DNA of 64,000 bases from an uncultured Actinobaculum sp. (lineage in GTDB: Bacteria; Actinomycetota; Actinomycetes; Actinomycetales; Actinomycetaceae): positions 174,230 through 238,229 of the forward strand of contig CALIHR010000055.1 of NCBI GenBank assembly GCA_938020505.1, written 5' to 3'. Under the pieces are notes generated by a model. It did no database searches, was not told where the DNA came from, and worked only from the letters and a program-made list of their open reading frames with translations. Shown in pieces: positions 56,559-64,000 of this stretch (position 1 is its first letter; each line of letters begins with the position of its first letter). A program made the position numbers and the translations under genes.

Positions 56559-59408
56559 TCAGTTGTCTTCCCGAGCCATCCGACGGCGGGCCACAAGCAA
56601 GCCGCCGACGGCCAGAAGCACGAAGGCCGCAATGAGGAGCGGACGCGACTCGGCGCCCGTGTACGCCAGACCGGGCGTGTGCAGATTGCGTTTGGCAGCC
56701 GTCGGCTTGGCCTTTCCATCTGCGTCGGGCCTGTCCGCGTTGCGGTTCGCCGCGGAGGCGTGAGGCACGGAGCCTTCGCCCCGCTTGTGCGCATTGCCCT
56801 TCGCGGGATCCGGATCTCCGGTGGAGCTGGGCCGAAGGTCGTCTCCCGGCCTGTCGCCGTCGCGCGGTCCGCCGTTGCCCGGGTCTGCCCCCGCGCTCGG
56901 AAGCGCGGAGCCGGGCGAGGCGTCGCCGCCGGGCTTCGAGGTCTCGGCGGTGGCGCTCGGCTTCAAGCTGGCACTGGGCGCGGCCGTGGGGTTGGGCTTA
57001 ACCGTGGGGGCGCCGGGCTTGGCCGTGCCGCTCGGAGTGGAGGTGGAGCTTGGCTTCGAGCTGGCGCTTGGCTTGCCGCCGTCGCTCGGATCGCCGCTCC
57101 GGGTCGGTTTGGCGCTGCCGGTGGCGGTGGGCACGGCCGTGCCGCTCGGGTTGGAAGAGGGCGACGCCGAAGGCGCCCCGGGGTCGGCGGACGAAGGCGA
57201 AGCCGTCGGCTGCGCCGATCCGCCGCAGGCCACAGTGACGGTCAGCCCCTGCTCGGCCCCCACGACTTCGGCGAAATCGGTCCTCACGGTCACGGGAAGC
57301 TTGATCTGCTTCCCGGGATTCGCCGCGCATTTGCCGTCGACCTTCACCTTGGCGACTGCGCGGCCGGCGCCGTCGGCCGTGATTGTCGCCTTCTCGTTGT
57401 TCGCGTCCGGGTCTGCCAGCGAGTTGTCCACCGGCGACGTCGCGGAGGCCTGCCCCACGCTCACCTTGACGTTTTTCGTCACCGACGGCCCTTCGGAGAA
57501 GGACAGCCCGCGAAGGGAAACGTCAATCGTCTGACCGTCCTTGACCGGCTCTGAGGGAAGGGTGACCCCGATGGAGGATTTGGCGGCGCGCGGTTTGAGG
57601 CCCGGGTGGGCAGCCAGATACGAGTTGAACTTGTCGCGGTCGAGGTTGTCGGTGATGACGGGGGCGCCGCCGGCGGTCAGGGCGTCGAACGAGTCGCCGC
57701 CGGAAAGCAGGAAGGTGACCGAGCCGACCGTGTACTTGCGTTTGAGATCGAGCGGCTTTCCGTTGACCGTCACAGACGTGATGCGATTGCCGTAAGGCTT
57801 GGCCGGGTCAAAGGTGTACTTTACGTTCCGCGACAGGCCCAATTTGAGCATGGGCCGCGAGTTCTGCGTATTGAGGTTGGTCTTCCACTGCTGCTCGAGG
57901 GCCTTCTTGAAGTCCGCGCCCGTGATCGTCACATACCCCAGCTGGTTGGAGAAAGGCTGGACGGCGAAGGTCTGACGGTAAGTGATGTCTCCGTTCGCCG
58001 ACGGGACGAGGTCGGCGCGCAGCCCTCCGGCGTTGATGGCGCCGATGTCCACCGGCTTGCCTTCCTTCGTGACCACAGTCTCCTGAAGGGAGTCCGCGGC
58101 GAGGTCGCCGAGCGAGGACTCGATGCCGCGGTTGGAACCGGGGTCGGGCGTCTCGCCGTTCGATGAGAAGACGCCGCGGGAAAAAGCGGAGCCGTAGCCT
58201 GTGGCCACGACCTTGTCGCCGGCCGCCTTGGAGTCCTCCACCGCCTTGTCGACGATCTGCTTGATCGACTGCTTCTCGCCGCATTGGGCCACTTCCGAAG
58301 CGGGAATGAGCTTGGCTTCGGAGCGCACAACCTTCTTCGCCGCCTTGTCATAGGTGATCTGCAGGTTGCCGAGGTTGTCCGTGTACGATCCGGAGGCTAT
58401 GGCCGAGAGCTTGTTGCCCCGAGCCCCGTCCACCATCGAGAACTTGTAGGGCACATGCGTGTCGCCGCCCATGATCCCGTCGACGGACGGGCCCATCTTC
58501 GGGTAGTTGTTCTTGACGTCGTCGTCAAGCATGGCGATCACGACGTCGGCCTGACCGGAGTCTTTGAGCTCCTTGGCCATCGCGTTGATCTTGGGAATCG
58601 GGTCGTTGAACGTCAACCCCGCCGTGGCGCCCGGGCTGAGCTTGTAGGGCACGTCGCCCGCGATGGCCCCGATGAAGGCGACCCGGACGCCAGACGCCGA
58701 CGTCCATATCACTTTGTCGCCGAGGTACCGGCCCATGCCGTCGACGTTCGCGCCGAGGTACGGGAAGCCGACCTTCGTGTACCCGCCGGTTCCGTCGATG
58801 CGATGCTTGAAGACGTCGACGCCGAGGTCGAGCTCATGGTTGCCGATCGTCGAAGCCACGGGTTTGAGCTCGTTGAGCGCGGCGATGGTCGGATTGTCCT
58901 GCAGCGAGCCGGATGTGAAGGGCGAGGCTCCGATGTTGTCGCCGAGCAGCGTGAAGGAGACGTTGCCGCTGGCCGAGCGCGCCTTGTCGAGGTAGCAGCC
59001 GACCGCCGAAACGCCGGATTCGGTGACGGCCCCGTTCTTGCTCGCTTTCTCGATGTGCCCGTGGACGTCGGTCAGGTTGTACAGATCGAGGGTCACGGTT
59101 CCATTCGCCTCGGCGGGCGCGTTCGAGCGCGGGGCCGCGGGCGCATTCGCACTCGGGGCGGCGGTCGCGCTCTGGGAGGGAACGCCCGGGTTCGAGGCGG
59201 CGGGCTTGGGGACCCGCGGCTGCGCCGGTTGAGGCTGCGCCGGTTGCGGCGGCGTCGGCTTGTACGTCGGCCTGCCGTCCGCGGAAATCTGCGAATCGGA
59301 GGAGCCCCCGGGGGTTCCGCGCCCGTCGGCGTGAGCCGCAATCGGCGCAATCAGCAGTGATAACGTTGCCGCGCCGCCGAAAAGGGAACGCAGCCGTGTC
59401 TTCGTCAT
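56559..59408 (-). CDS. Cell-wall-anchored bifunctional metallophosphatase/5'-nucleotidase
   Basis: A 949-residue exported protein. A signal peptide (SLLIAPIAAHADG) and a Pro/Ala/Ser linker lead to a metallophosphatase domain (about 95-370) with LTDVHGHIEK, TLLGDNIGASPF and ASTIGNHELDLG as metal-ligand motifs. A 5'-nucleotidase C-terminal domain follows (about 400-570). An about 130-residue Ser/Thr/Pro/Ala/Lys-rich wall-spanning stretch ends in LAYTG (about 914-918), one TM and RRRMARED. LAYTG fits class E sortases that use LAxTG in actinobacteria. Extracellular nucleotidases supply nucleosides or blunt immune signals (inference). ATG 59408 has GAGGAG 5 bases upstream. Confidence 0.93.
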   Translation of the reverse strand: MTKTRLRSLFGGAATLSLLIAPIAAHADGRGTPGGSSDSQISADGRPTYKPTPPQPAQPQPAQPRVPKPAASNPGVPSQSATAAPSANAPAAPRSNAPAEANGTVTLDLYNLTDVHGHIEKASKNGAVTESGVSAVGCYLDKARSASGNVSFTLLGDNIGASPFTSGSLQDNPTIAALNELKPVASTIGNHELDLGVDVFKHRIDGTGGYTKVGFPYLGANVDGMGRYLGDKVIWTSASGVRVAFIGAIAGDVPYKLSPGATAGLTFNDPIPKINAMAKELKDSGQADVVIAMLDDDVKNNYPKMGPSVDGIMGGDTHVPYKFSMVDGARGNKLSAIASGSYTDNLGNLQITYDKAAKKVVRSEAKLIPASEVAQCGEKQSIKQIVDKAVEDSKAAGDKVVATGYGSAFSRGVFSSNGETPDPGSNRGIESSLGDLAADSLQETVVTKEGKPVDIGAINAGGLRADLVPSANGDITYRQTFAVQPFSNQLGYVTITGADFKKALEQQWKTNLNTQNSRPMLKLGLSRNVKYTFDPAKPYGNRITSVTVNGKPLDLKRKYTVGSVTFLLSGGDSFDALTAGGAPVITDNLDRDKFNSYLAAHPGLKPRAAKSSIGVTLPSEPVKDGQTIDVSLRGLSFSEGPSVTKNVKVSVGQASATSPVDNSLADPDANNEKATITADGAGRAVAKVKVDGKCAANPGKQIKLPVTVRTDFAEVVGAEQGLTVTVACGGSAQPTASPSSADPGAPSASPSSNPSGTAVPTATGSAKPTRSGDPSDGGKPSASSKPSSTSTPSGTAKPGAPTVKPNPTAAPSASLKPSATAETSKPGGDASPGSALPSAGADPGNGGPRDGDRPGDDLRPSSTGDPDPAKGNAHKRGEGSVPHASAANRNADRPDADGKAKPTAAKRNLHTPGLAYTGAESRPLLIAAFVLLAVGGLLVARRRMAREDN

Positions 59409-59729
59409 CGAATCTCCTCGCGTGAATATGTTGTTTGAATAACATTTGATCACACCGAAAGACCGCTGTCGATTTGCCACGAGGAGTTGTGGACAAGAAA
59501 GCCCCGTTCGAGGCCTGTGCACCGCAGCCAAGCGACACGTAACCCCGCCGCCACATCACCTGGAACCCCGTCGTCGCACCGCCCAGAGCCCGCCTTCAGG
59601 CTGGCCTCGAACCGCGGGCCCCGTATTCGCCACCGGACGGGTCCGTCAGCGAGCTTCGAGACCGGCCTCGACCCCGCGAACTCCAGCTTGCCGCGCGATT
59701 CGGCGAGGCGCGATTCGGCCGACCGCTCC
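59409..59729. other. Intergenic region with a small inverted repeat
   Basis: ATGTT-N8-AACAT around 59428-59445 is a weak inverted repeat upstream of the nucleotidase start. The rest of the 321-bp gap contains no supported gene. Confidence 0.35.
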
Positions 59730-60797
59730 TCAGCCGACGGAACGGCCCTCAGCGGGGCCCTCCGTCGCCGGAATCCAGCCGAGGGCGGGCGCGACGTAGT
59801 CGGCGAAGTTCTTGAGAATCCTGAAGTTGACGTCCACCCCCAGCGGGTTGGGAATCGTCAAAAGCAGGGTGTCGGCCGCCTCAATCGCGGGATCGGCCTT
59901 GAGCTGTTCGACGAGCACGTCGGGCTCGGCGGCGTACGTCCGGCCGAAGGTCGTTTTGGTGGCGCCTTCGAGGTAGCCGACCTGATCCTCCCCCTCGCCG
60001 CGGACGCCGAAGAGCTGTCGGTCCTCCTCGGCGACCAGCGGGAAGACCGTGCGGGAGACCGAGACCCTGGGCGTCCAGCCGTGGCCCGCCTCCTTCCATG
60101 CGGCGCGGTATCTGGCAATCTGCTCGGCCTGAATCTCGCCGAAGGAAGCGCCGTCGGATTCTTGCACCAAGGTCGAGCTCATGAGGTTCACACCGTCGCG
60201 CGCGGCCTGCTCGGCCGTCTTGTGCGACCCGGAACCCCACCAAATACGCCGCTCCAGACCCGGAGACTGCGGGAAGACGGGCAGCGGAATTCCCGGCTTG
60301 TACAGGGCGGGGTACTGTTCTTCCAGCGACGCCGATCGCGCCACTCCCGCGCCGCGGACGGCCGCCATGAACAGTTCGAACTTCTGCCGGGCCATGTCGG
60401 CGCCGTTGGCTTGGCCGCCGCGATATCCGAAGGCCTCCCATCCGCGCTCCGCCGGCTCGGGCGAGCCGCGTGAAACGCCGAGCGCCACGCGGCCTTCGGC
60501 GATGAGGTCCAATGCCGCCGCCTCTTCCGCGAGGTAGAGGGGATTTTCGTAGCGCAGGTCGATGACGCCCGTGCCCACTTCGATGTTCTTCGTCGACGCC
60601 GCAATCGCCGAGAGGATCGGCATGGGCGAGGATCCTTGGGGAGCGAAATGGTGGACGCGGAAGTATGCGCCGTTGACGCCGATCTCGTCCGCGGCCCGCG
60701 CAAGCTCGATCTGCTGGCGGAGCGCCTCTCCGGCGAGCGGCCCGTGTTCGCCGTCGAGCGAATGATGGCCAAAGCTGAGGAATCCGAATGACTTCAT
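59730..60797 (-). CDS. LLM-class flavin-dependent oxidoreductase
   Basis: A 355-residue bacterial luciferase-like monooxygenase. The family opening MKSFGFLSFGHHSLDGEHGP, the NGAYFRVHHFA segment, VGTGVIDLRYENPLYLAEEA and RRIWWGSGSHKTAEQAARDG are characteristic. Such enzymes use FMNH2 or F420H2; no F420 genes are in the window. ATG 60797 follows a TAATCT box at 6 bases. The stop region runs into a repeat-rich end. Monocistronic. Confidence 0.9.
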   Translation of the reverse strand: MKSFGFLSFGHHSLDGEHGPLAGEALRQQIELARAADEIGVNGAYFRVHHFAPQGSSPMPILSAIAASTKNIEVGTGVIDLRYENPLYLAEEAAALDLIAEGRVALGVSRGSPEPAERGWEAFGYRGGQANGADMARQKFELFMAAVRGAGVARSASLEEQYPALYKPGIPLPVFPQSPGLERRIWWGSGSHKTAEQAARDGVNLMSSTLVQESDGASFGEIQAEQIARYRAAWKEAGHGWTPRVSVSRTVFPLVAEEDRQLFGVRGEGEDQVGYLEGATKTTFGRTYAAEPDVLVEQLKADPAIEAADTLLLTIPNPLGVDVNFRILKNFADYVAPALGWIPATEGPAEGRSVG

Positions 60798-60803
60798 AGT
60801 TGA

Positions 60804-60809
60804 AGATTA
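60804..60809 (-). promoter_or_regulatory. -10 element (TAATCT), leaderless promoter
   Basis: On the minus strand TAATCT ends 6 bases before the LLM gene ATG. No Shine-Dalgarno is present. Confidence 0.55.
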
Positions 60810-60895
60810 AATCATCTTCGTTCCCGTGTCCATATGCGGTAGCCCACGGTTCCGCTCCAAGGCACCGACTCACGGCGCCGCGCCGAGCCGGCGGC

Positions 60896-61318
60896 TCACA
60901 GCACTGTCGCGAGCGCGGCCGCATGGACAAGAGCGGCGAACGCGGCGCCGAAGGCCATTCCCTTCAGCCGGTTCGCGACGGCAACGACGACGTCGGCAAT
61001 TTGCGCGGCGACGGCGACGCCAAGGAGCGGCGCAGCCGCCCGTCCATTGGGGGCAATCCACACGGCGGCGGACACGGCCAAACCGAGTGGAATGGCGCGT
61101 CCGGCGTACATGGCGGCATATAGGCGCACGCCTTCGACGTCGCCCGAGCCGCCGCGTCCGGCCAATGCCTCGCCGTTGTTGCCAGACCCACTCGGCGCCT
61201 TCAGCCCGCCCGGTGCCTCAGGCCCGTTCAGCGCCTCCGGTCGAATCAACGCGAGGACGCCAAATGCGGCCGACCCCAGCGCAATCAACGAGTTTGCGAC
61301 ACTCAGCCATAACGGCAT
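60896..61318 (-). CDS. Four-TM membrane protein, divergent from MarR gene
   Basis: A 140-residue membrane protein with TMs around SVANSLIALGSAAFGVLAL, AGRAIPLGLAVSAAVWIA, AAPLLGVAVAAQIADVVVAV and FGAAFAALVHAAALATVL. A Gly/Pro/Ala loop with little charge separates TM1 from TM2. The RAIPLGL-type motif resembles DUF4267/DUF4345-like proteins. ATG 61318 has AAAGGGG about 6 bases upstream. The short divergent promoter with the MarR gene suggests that MarR controls it. Confidence 0.75.
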   Translation of the reverse strand: MPLWLSVANSLIALGSAAFGVLALIRPEALNGPEAPGGLKAPSGSGNNGEALAGRGGSGDVEGVRLYAAMYAGRAIPLGLAVSAAVWIAPNGRAAAPLLGVAVAAQIADVVVAVANRLKGMAFGAAFAALVHAAALATVL

Positions 61319-61355
61319 AATCGCCCCTTTCCTCAATTTCGTTCGATTATCAATC

Positions 61356-61369
61356 ATTCATTTATGAAT
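61356..61369. promoter_or_regulatory. MarR-type operator candidate
   Basis: ATTCA-TTTA-TGAAT is a perfect 5-bp inverted repeat in an A/T-rich stretch centred between divergent starts. Its size is typical for MarR sites. Confidence 0.55.
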
Positions 61370-61381
61370 TAATTATAATGC

Positions 61382-61387
61382 TACCAT
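61382..61387 (+). promoter_or_regulatory. -10 element (TACCAT), leaderless promoter
   Basis: TACCAT ends 6 bases before the GTG at 61394. No Shine-Dalgarno is present. Confidence 0.5.
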
Positions 61388-61393
61388 CTTCAC

Positions 61394-61828
61394 GTGGACG
61401 ACGTCGACGGCAAGACGATCCTTCAGGCGGCATGCTTCCGCCTGGGAGTCGCCGGATCCCAGATAACACAGACCTTTTCCCAGCGTGCGAAGCGGCTCGG
61501 CCTGAGCCACAAACAGGTCGGCGTTCTCGCGGCGGTGGGCGCGGGCCACGCCTCGTCCCAGCGCGACATCGCGGCTCGGCTCAACGTCGCCCCCAGCCTC
61601 GTCGTCGCCCTCGTCGATCAGCTCGCGGACCTTGGGGCCATCGGCCGCGAACGGAGCGCCGCCGACCGGAGGGTGCAGGTCATCACCCTCACCCCGAAAG
61701 GGCGGGAGCTGTTGGCGGAAAGCGCCGCGGCGGTCGAGGAGCTCGACGCCGAATTGCGCGCACGGCTCTCCCCTGCAGGCCGCGAAGCGCTCGCTACGGT
61801 GCTGGAAGAATTGCGTCTGCCCGAGTAA
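61394..61828 (+). CDS. MarR-family transcriptional regulator
   Basis: A 144-residue winged-helix regulator. SHKQVGVLAAVGAGHASSQR, DIAARLNVAPSLVVALVDQL, LGAIGRERSAADRRVQVITL and TPKGRELL are the MarR DNA-binding core, with the DRR wing signature. N- and C-terminal helices form the dimer. The GTG start is set by the TACCAT box. It is divergent from a membrane protein; the A/T-rich palindrome between them is its likely site. Confidence 0.92.
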   Translation: MDDVDGKTILQAACFRLGVAGSQITQTFSQRAKRLGLSHKQVGVLAAVGAGHASSQRDIAARLNVAPSLVVALVDQLADLGAIGRERSAADRRVQVITLTPKGRELLAESAAAVEELDAELRARLSPAGREALATVLEELRLPE

Positions 61829-61957
61829 CGGCAATCTGAACGCTCCGCCTCGGCAGCTTCATCGGCGTTTCTGGCAGTAGGCGGGTTGCATCTGCCGAGT
61901 ATGGCTTCTCCCCCAACCCGCGCAGGCCACTGCCCAAGCCCGAGCAAGACCCCGTCC

Positions 61958-62929
61958 TTAACGGAGCCGACGCCGCAGCGCCCGCAGGTCGGCGAGCCCC
62001 GCCACGGCGGCTATCGGCTTGACGAGAATTTGCTCGCCGAAGCGGTAATCCGCCCCGCGCACGAGCCGGTCGGCGAGGTCCGGGCGCAGCTCGCGCAGAA
62101 GAACCCGCCCTTTGAGCGCATGCACCGAATTGGAGACGATCGCGATGGAACCGGCGTCCTCGATCAGCGGAATCGCATTTTCGATGTTCTGGAGCGTCGA
62201 CCGGCTCTCGCGGTCCAGGCGGATCGGCCCCGCATATCCACGGGAACGCGCGTACTTTTCCATGACGTCGGCCTCGGGGACGGGGCCCAACACCGCGCCT
62301 CCGCAAAGAACGAGCACGCCCGCATTCGCGGAGGCATGTGCGGTGCTTAAAGGCGCGGAGGCATGCACAATGGCTGAGACTGCGGAGGCATGCGCGACGC
62401 TTGAAACAGGCCGGCCAGCGAAGGCGGCCCTGCATTCCGAAACGGACACAGCGTCCGGTTTCCGCCGGGCCGACCCGCGGCGAACCGCCCACTCGCGGCG
62501 AACCGCCGGCGCTCGCTGAGAAGCGGCGACTCGCAGCCCGCCAGATTCGAGCGATCGAAGCTTGACACGTTGCCGCCCCGCGGATTCAAGCGAGCGGAGC
62601 CCGGCGCGCACGCGATACCGGTTGACGAAGTTCGCGCGGGCGCTCCGATTCGCGAAACCCAGCACGACGACGGCCCTTCCGACGCCCGCCCCTACGGCAT
62701 CCGCCCCGCCGACGTCGGCCTCGCACTTTCCGCCGGCCTCGCCGACGTCTCTCTGCCCCGTATCCGGACCTCGTCCACCTGCTTGCACGCGTGATCGCCG
62801 ATGAGCCTGCCCGAGCGCTTGCCCTTCGGCGGCCTCGCCCCTGCCCAAACATGCCCTGCTCGCCCGCCAATGCACAAACTCGCCCCACGCAAGCAGGGCA
62901 GAAGCGGCGATCAAAAAGCGGCGCAGCAT
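61958..62929 (-). CDS. DUF218 (YdcF/ElyC-like) membrane protein with low-complexity insert
   Basis: A 323-residue protein. It has an N-terminal TM/signal (LRRFLIAASALLAWGEFVHW), then an unusual Gly/Gln/Ala/Arg-rich stretch (about 25-85). The DUF218 start AVVVLGFANRSARANFVNRY follows. About 90 residues of Ser/Ala/Arg low complexity with AHAS repeats come next, and the DUF218 core resumes with VLVLCGGAVLGPVPEADVME and ESRSTLQNIENAIPLIEDA. The family (ElyC, SanA, YdcF) acts in envelope integrity. ATG 62929 follows a TAAAGT box at 6 bases. Confidence 0.8.
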   Translation of the reverse strand: MLRRFLIAASALLAWGEFVHWRASRACLGRGEAAEGQALGQAHRRSRVQAGGRGPDTGQRDVGEAGGKCEADVGGADAVGAGVGRAVVVLGFANRSARANFVNRYRVRAGLRSLESAGRQRVKLRSLESGGLRVAASQRAPAVRREWAVRRGSARRKPDAVSVSECRAAFAGRPVSSVAHASAVSAIVHASAPLSTAHASANAGVLVLCGGAVLGPVPEADVMEKYARSRGYAGPIRLDRESRSTLQNIENAIPLIEDAGSIAIVSNSVHALKGRVLLRELRPDLADRLVRGADYRFGEQILVKPIAAVAGLADLRALRRRLR

Positions 62930-62935
62930 GCTTTC

Positions 62936-62941
62936 ACTTTA
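62936..62941 (-). promoter_or_regulatory. -10 element (TAAAGT), leaderless promoter
   Basis: On the minus strand TAAAGT ends 6 bases before the DUF218 gene ATG. Confidence 0.5.
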
Positions 62942-63185
62942 GCCGTCCTGGGCCTGCCTGATCCGCAACGCCGCCCTTGCTATCGACCGCGCAGCCCAGC
63001 CATCCGCACAGCCCAGCCGTCTACACAGTCCCGACACCTGCTCAGTCTCGCAGCCAGCCGCCTGCTTCCATTCGCCCGCCGCACTTCATTCGCGTCAGTC
63101 CCCTGGTCGCGCTACCGCCAGCCCTCTGCAAATTGGCCAGCCAGCTGTATATGAAAACCGAGACCGCCGCTGCAAAGCTTGAAGC

Positions 63186-64000
63186 ATGAGATTTGACGAT
63201 CAAGAAAAACCCCGCGTCGATCGACGAACCCACATCGACGGACGAATCACGCCTGAGGCTTCTCCCAGTCCCCGAGAGGCCGGAGCCGCCCGCTTGCGAG
63301 CCGCCCGCTCGGACTCGGCTGCCTTCCCCCAGAAAACCGGAGCCGCAGCTTCCATTTCCGTCCGCCGACTCACGCGCGTATACGAGGTGCCAGGCCGTAA
63401 GGACGCCCGGGTTATCGCCCTCGACGGCGTCGACGCCGATTTTCCCGAAGGAAGCTTCACCGCGGTGGTCGGAGCCTCGGGTTCGGGCAAATCGACCCTG
63501 CTGCACTGCATGGCGGGCCTCGACGAGCCCACGGGCGGGCGCGTGACGATCCTGGGAAGCGCGACATCGGAGATGAAACCGGCCAAACGCGCGACGTTCC
63601 GGGCGCGGCACGTCGGATTCGTATTCCAGGAGTACAACCTCATCGCCTCCTTGACAGCCGCGGAGAACGTGTCGATGCCCTCGCGGCTCGCCGGGCACGC
63701 GCTTTCCAAAGGCCAGATCGACGCCGCGCTCGATGCGGTCGGCCTGCGGCATCGCGCGAATCTGAAGCCCCATCAGCTTTCCGGCGGCGAACGCCAACGT
63801 GTGGCCATCGCCCGTGTGATGGCCAGCGAACCGCGCATCGTCTTCGCGGACGAGCCCACCGGCGCGCTGGACCTCGACTCCAGCGGCGTCGTTCTGGATT
63901 GGCTTCGTCGGCTCGCCTCGCAGGGAACCACCGTGGTCATGGTCACGCACGACGTCGAAGCGGCGGCCCTGGCGGACTCCGTCGCAGTCATGAGCGGCGG
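63186..64000 (+). CDS. MacB/LolD-type ABC transporter ATP-binding protein, truncated by window
   Basis: An ABC ATPase of at least 271 residues, open to the window edge. About 55 charged, Arg/Pro-rich residues precede the domain. Walker A is VVGASGSGKSTLLHCMAG, the Q-loop is VFQEYNLI, the signature is HQLSGGERQRVAIARV, Walker B with its Glu is IVFADEPTGALD, and the switch His is in MVTHDVEAA. MacB/LolD-like ATPases pair with FtsX-type permeases in peptide, lipoprotein or antimicrobial export. The partner should lie just beyond the edge. ATG 63186 lacks a clear ribosome site; a later start is possible. Confidence 0.92.
   Translation, partial: MRFDDQEKPRVDRRTHIDGRITPEASPSPREAGAARLRAARSDSAAFPQKTGAAASISVRRLTRVYEVPGRKDARVIALDGVDADFPEGSFTAVVGASGSGKSTLLHCMAGLDEPTGGRVTILGSATSEMKPAKRATFRARHVGFVFQEYNLIASLTAAENVSMPSRLAGHALSKGQIDAALDAVGLRHRANLKPHQLSGGERQRVAIARVMASEPRIVFADEPTGALDLDSSGVVLDWLRRLASQGTTVVMVTHDVEAAALADSVAVMSG

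Noticed and set aside
63193..63546. 117-codon ORF at the start of the ABC gene
   Set aside because: It is in the wrong frame; the frame from ATG 63186 carries all ABC motifs.
1..64000. CRISPR arrays, tRNA/rRNA genes, prophage or intact insertion sequences
   Set aside because: Read by eye on both strands, no spaced direct-repeat array, tRNA-like T-loop/cloverleaf, integrase, transposase or phage gene was recognised.

Overview
The window is 64 kb of high-GC DNA, estimated by eye at about two thirds G+C. Its gene content is typical of a high-GC Gram-positive (Actinomycetota): an RpfB-like G5/DUF348 muralytic protein next to rsmA, metG-tatD, a GT39 protein mannosyltransferase beside rsmI, a LysX fusion (MprF-like domain plus lysyl-tRNA synthetase), a cell-wall nucleotidase with an LAYTG sorting motif, and DtxR/IdeR-like iron boxes. 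Many genes also start directly behind a TANNNT -10 element with no Shine-Dalgarno, which points to abundant leaderless transcription. An Actinomycetaceae-like organism is my best guess. No tRNA, rRNA, CRISPR array, prophage or intact insertion sequence was seen.

Layout. 1-11 kb: the housekeeping block metG-tatD-rpfB-rsmA on the minus strand, interrupted between tatD and rpfB by five plus-strand paralogues encoding small multi-pass membrane proteins, most with Pro/Gln-rich tails. 11-14 kb: a nicotinamidase-like hydrolase with a long acidic tail, a Cys-rich DUF1540 protein, and a probable iron-regulated split-barrel protein. 14-21 kb: rsmI, then an envelope cluster of Pmt (with VNTR-like coding repeats), a single-pass membrane protein, a PDZ-less trypsin-like protease and an HtrA protease. 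21-27.6 kb: hydrolase, flavodoxin-like reductase, NDH-2 with a DtxR-like box, a P-loop kinase, small membrane proteins and a lipoprotein. 27.7-32.3 kb: a 1470-residue SF1-helicase-like protein with an altered Walker A, possibly preceded by a tiny leader ORF. 32-39 kb: MgtC, cupin, DUF2249, Kup K+ transporter, AzlC and a frameshifted AzlD. 39-44 kb: a VOC protein, two decayed NAD(P)-binding genes, an MFS exporter with a divergent ArsR regulator, and HxlR with a zinc-free alcohol dehydrogenase-like enzyme. 44-50 kb: a repeat-bearing unknown protein, a beta-propeller lipoprotein and an FAD monooxygenase. 50-54 kb: lysX. 54-64 kb: hydrolase, DUF998, cell-wall nucleotidase, LLM oxidoreductase, MarR with a divergent membrane protein, a DUF218 protein with an insertion, and the start of a MacB-type ABC transporter.

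Much of the window serves the cell envelope: muralytic RpfB, protein O-mannosylation, HtrA proteases, lysinylated lipid synthesis, anchored nucleotidase, lipoproteins and the paralogous membrane-protein array. Three features stand out. The paralogue array splits a usually compact housekeeping block. Leaderless start architecture recurs at about 18 genes. Short tandem and inverted DNA repeats have expanded inside coding sequences (pmt, the 592-residue unknown, the alpha/beta hydrolase, the rsmI start region), and several small genes are frameshifted or internally deleted.
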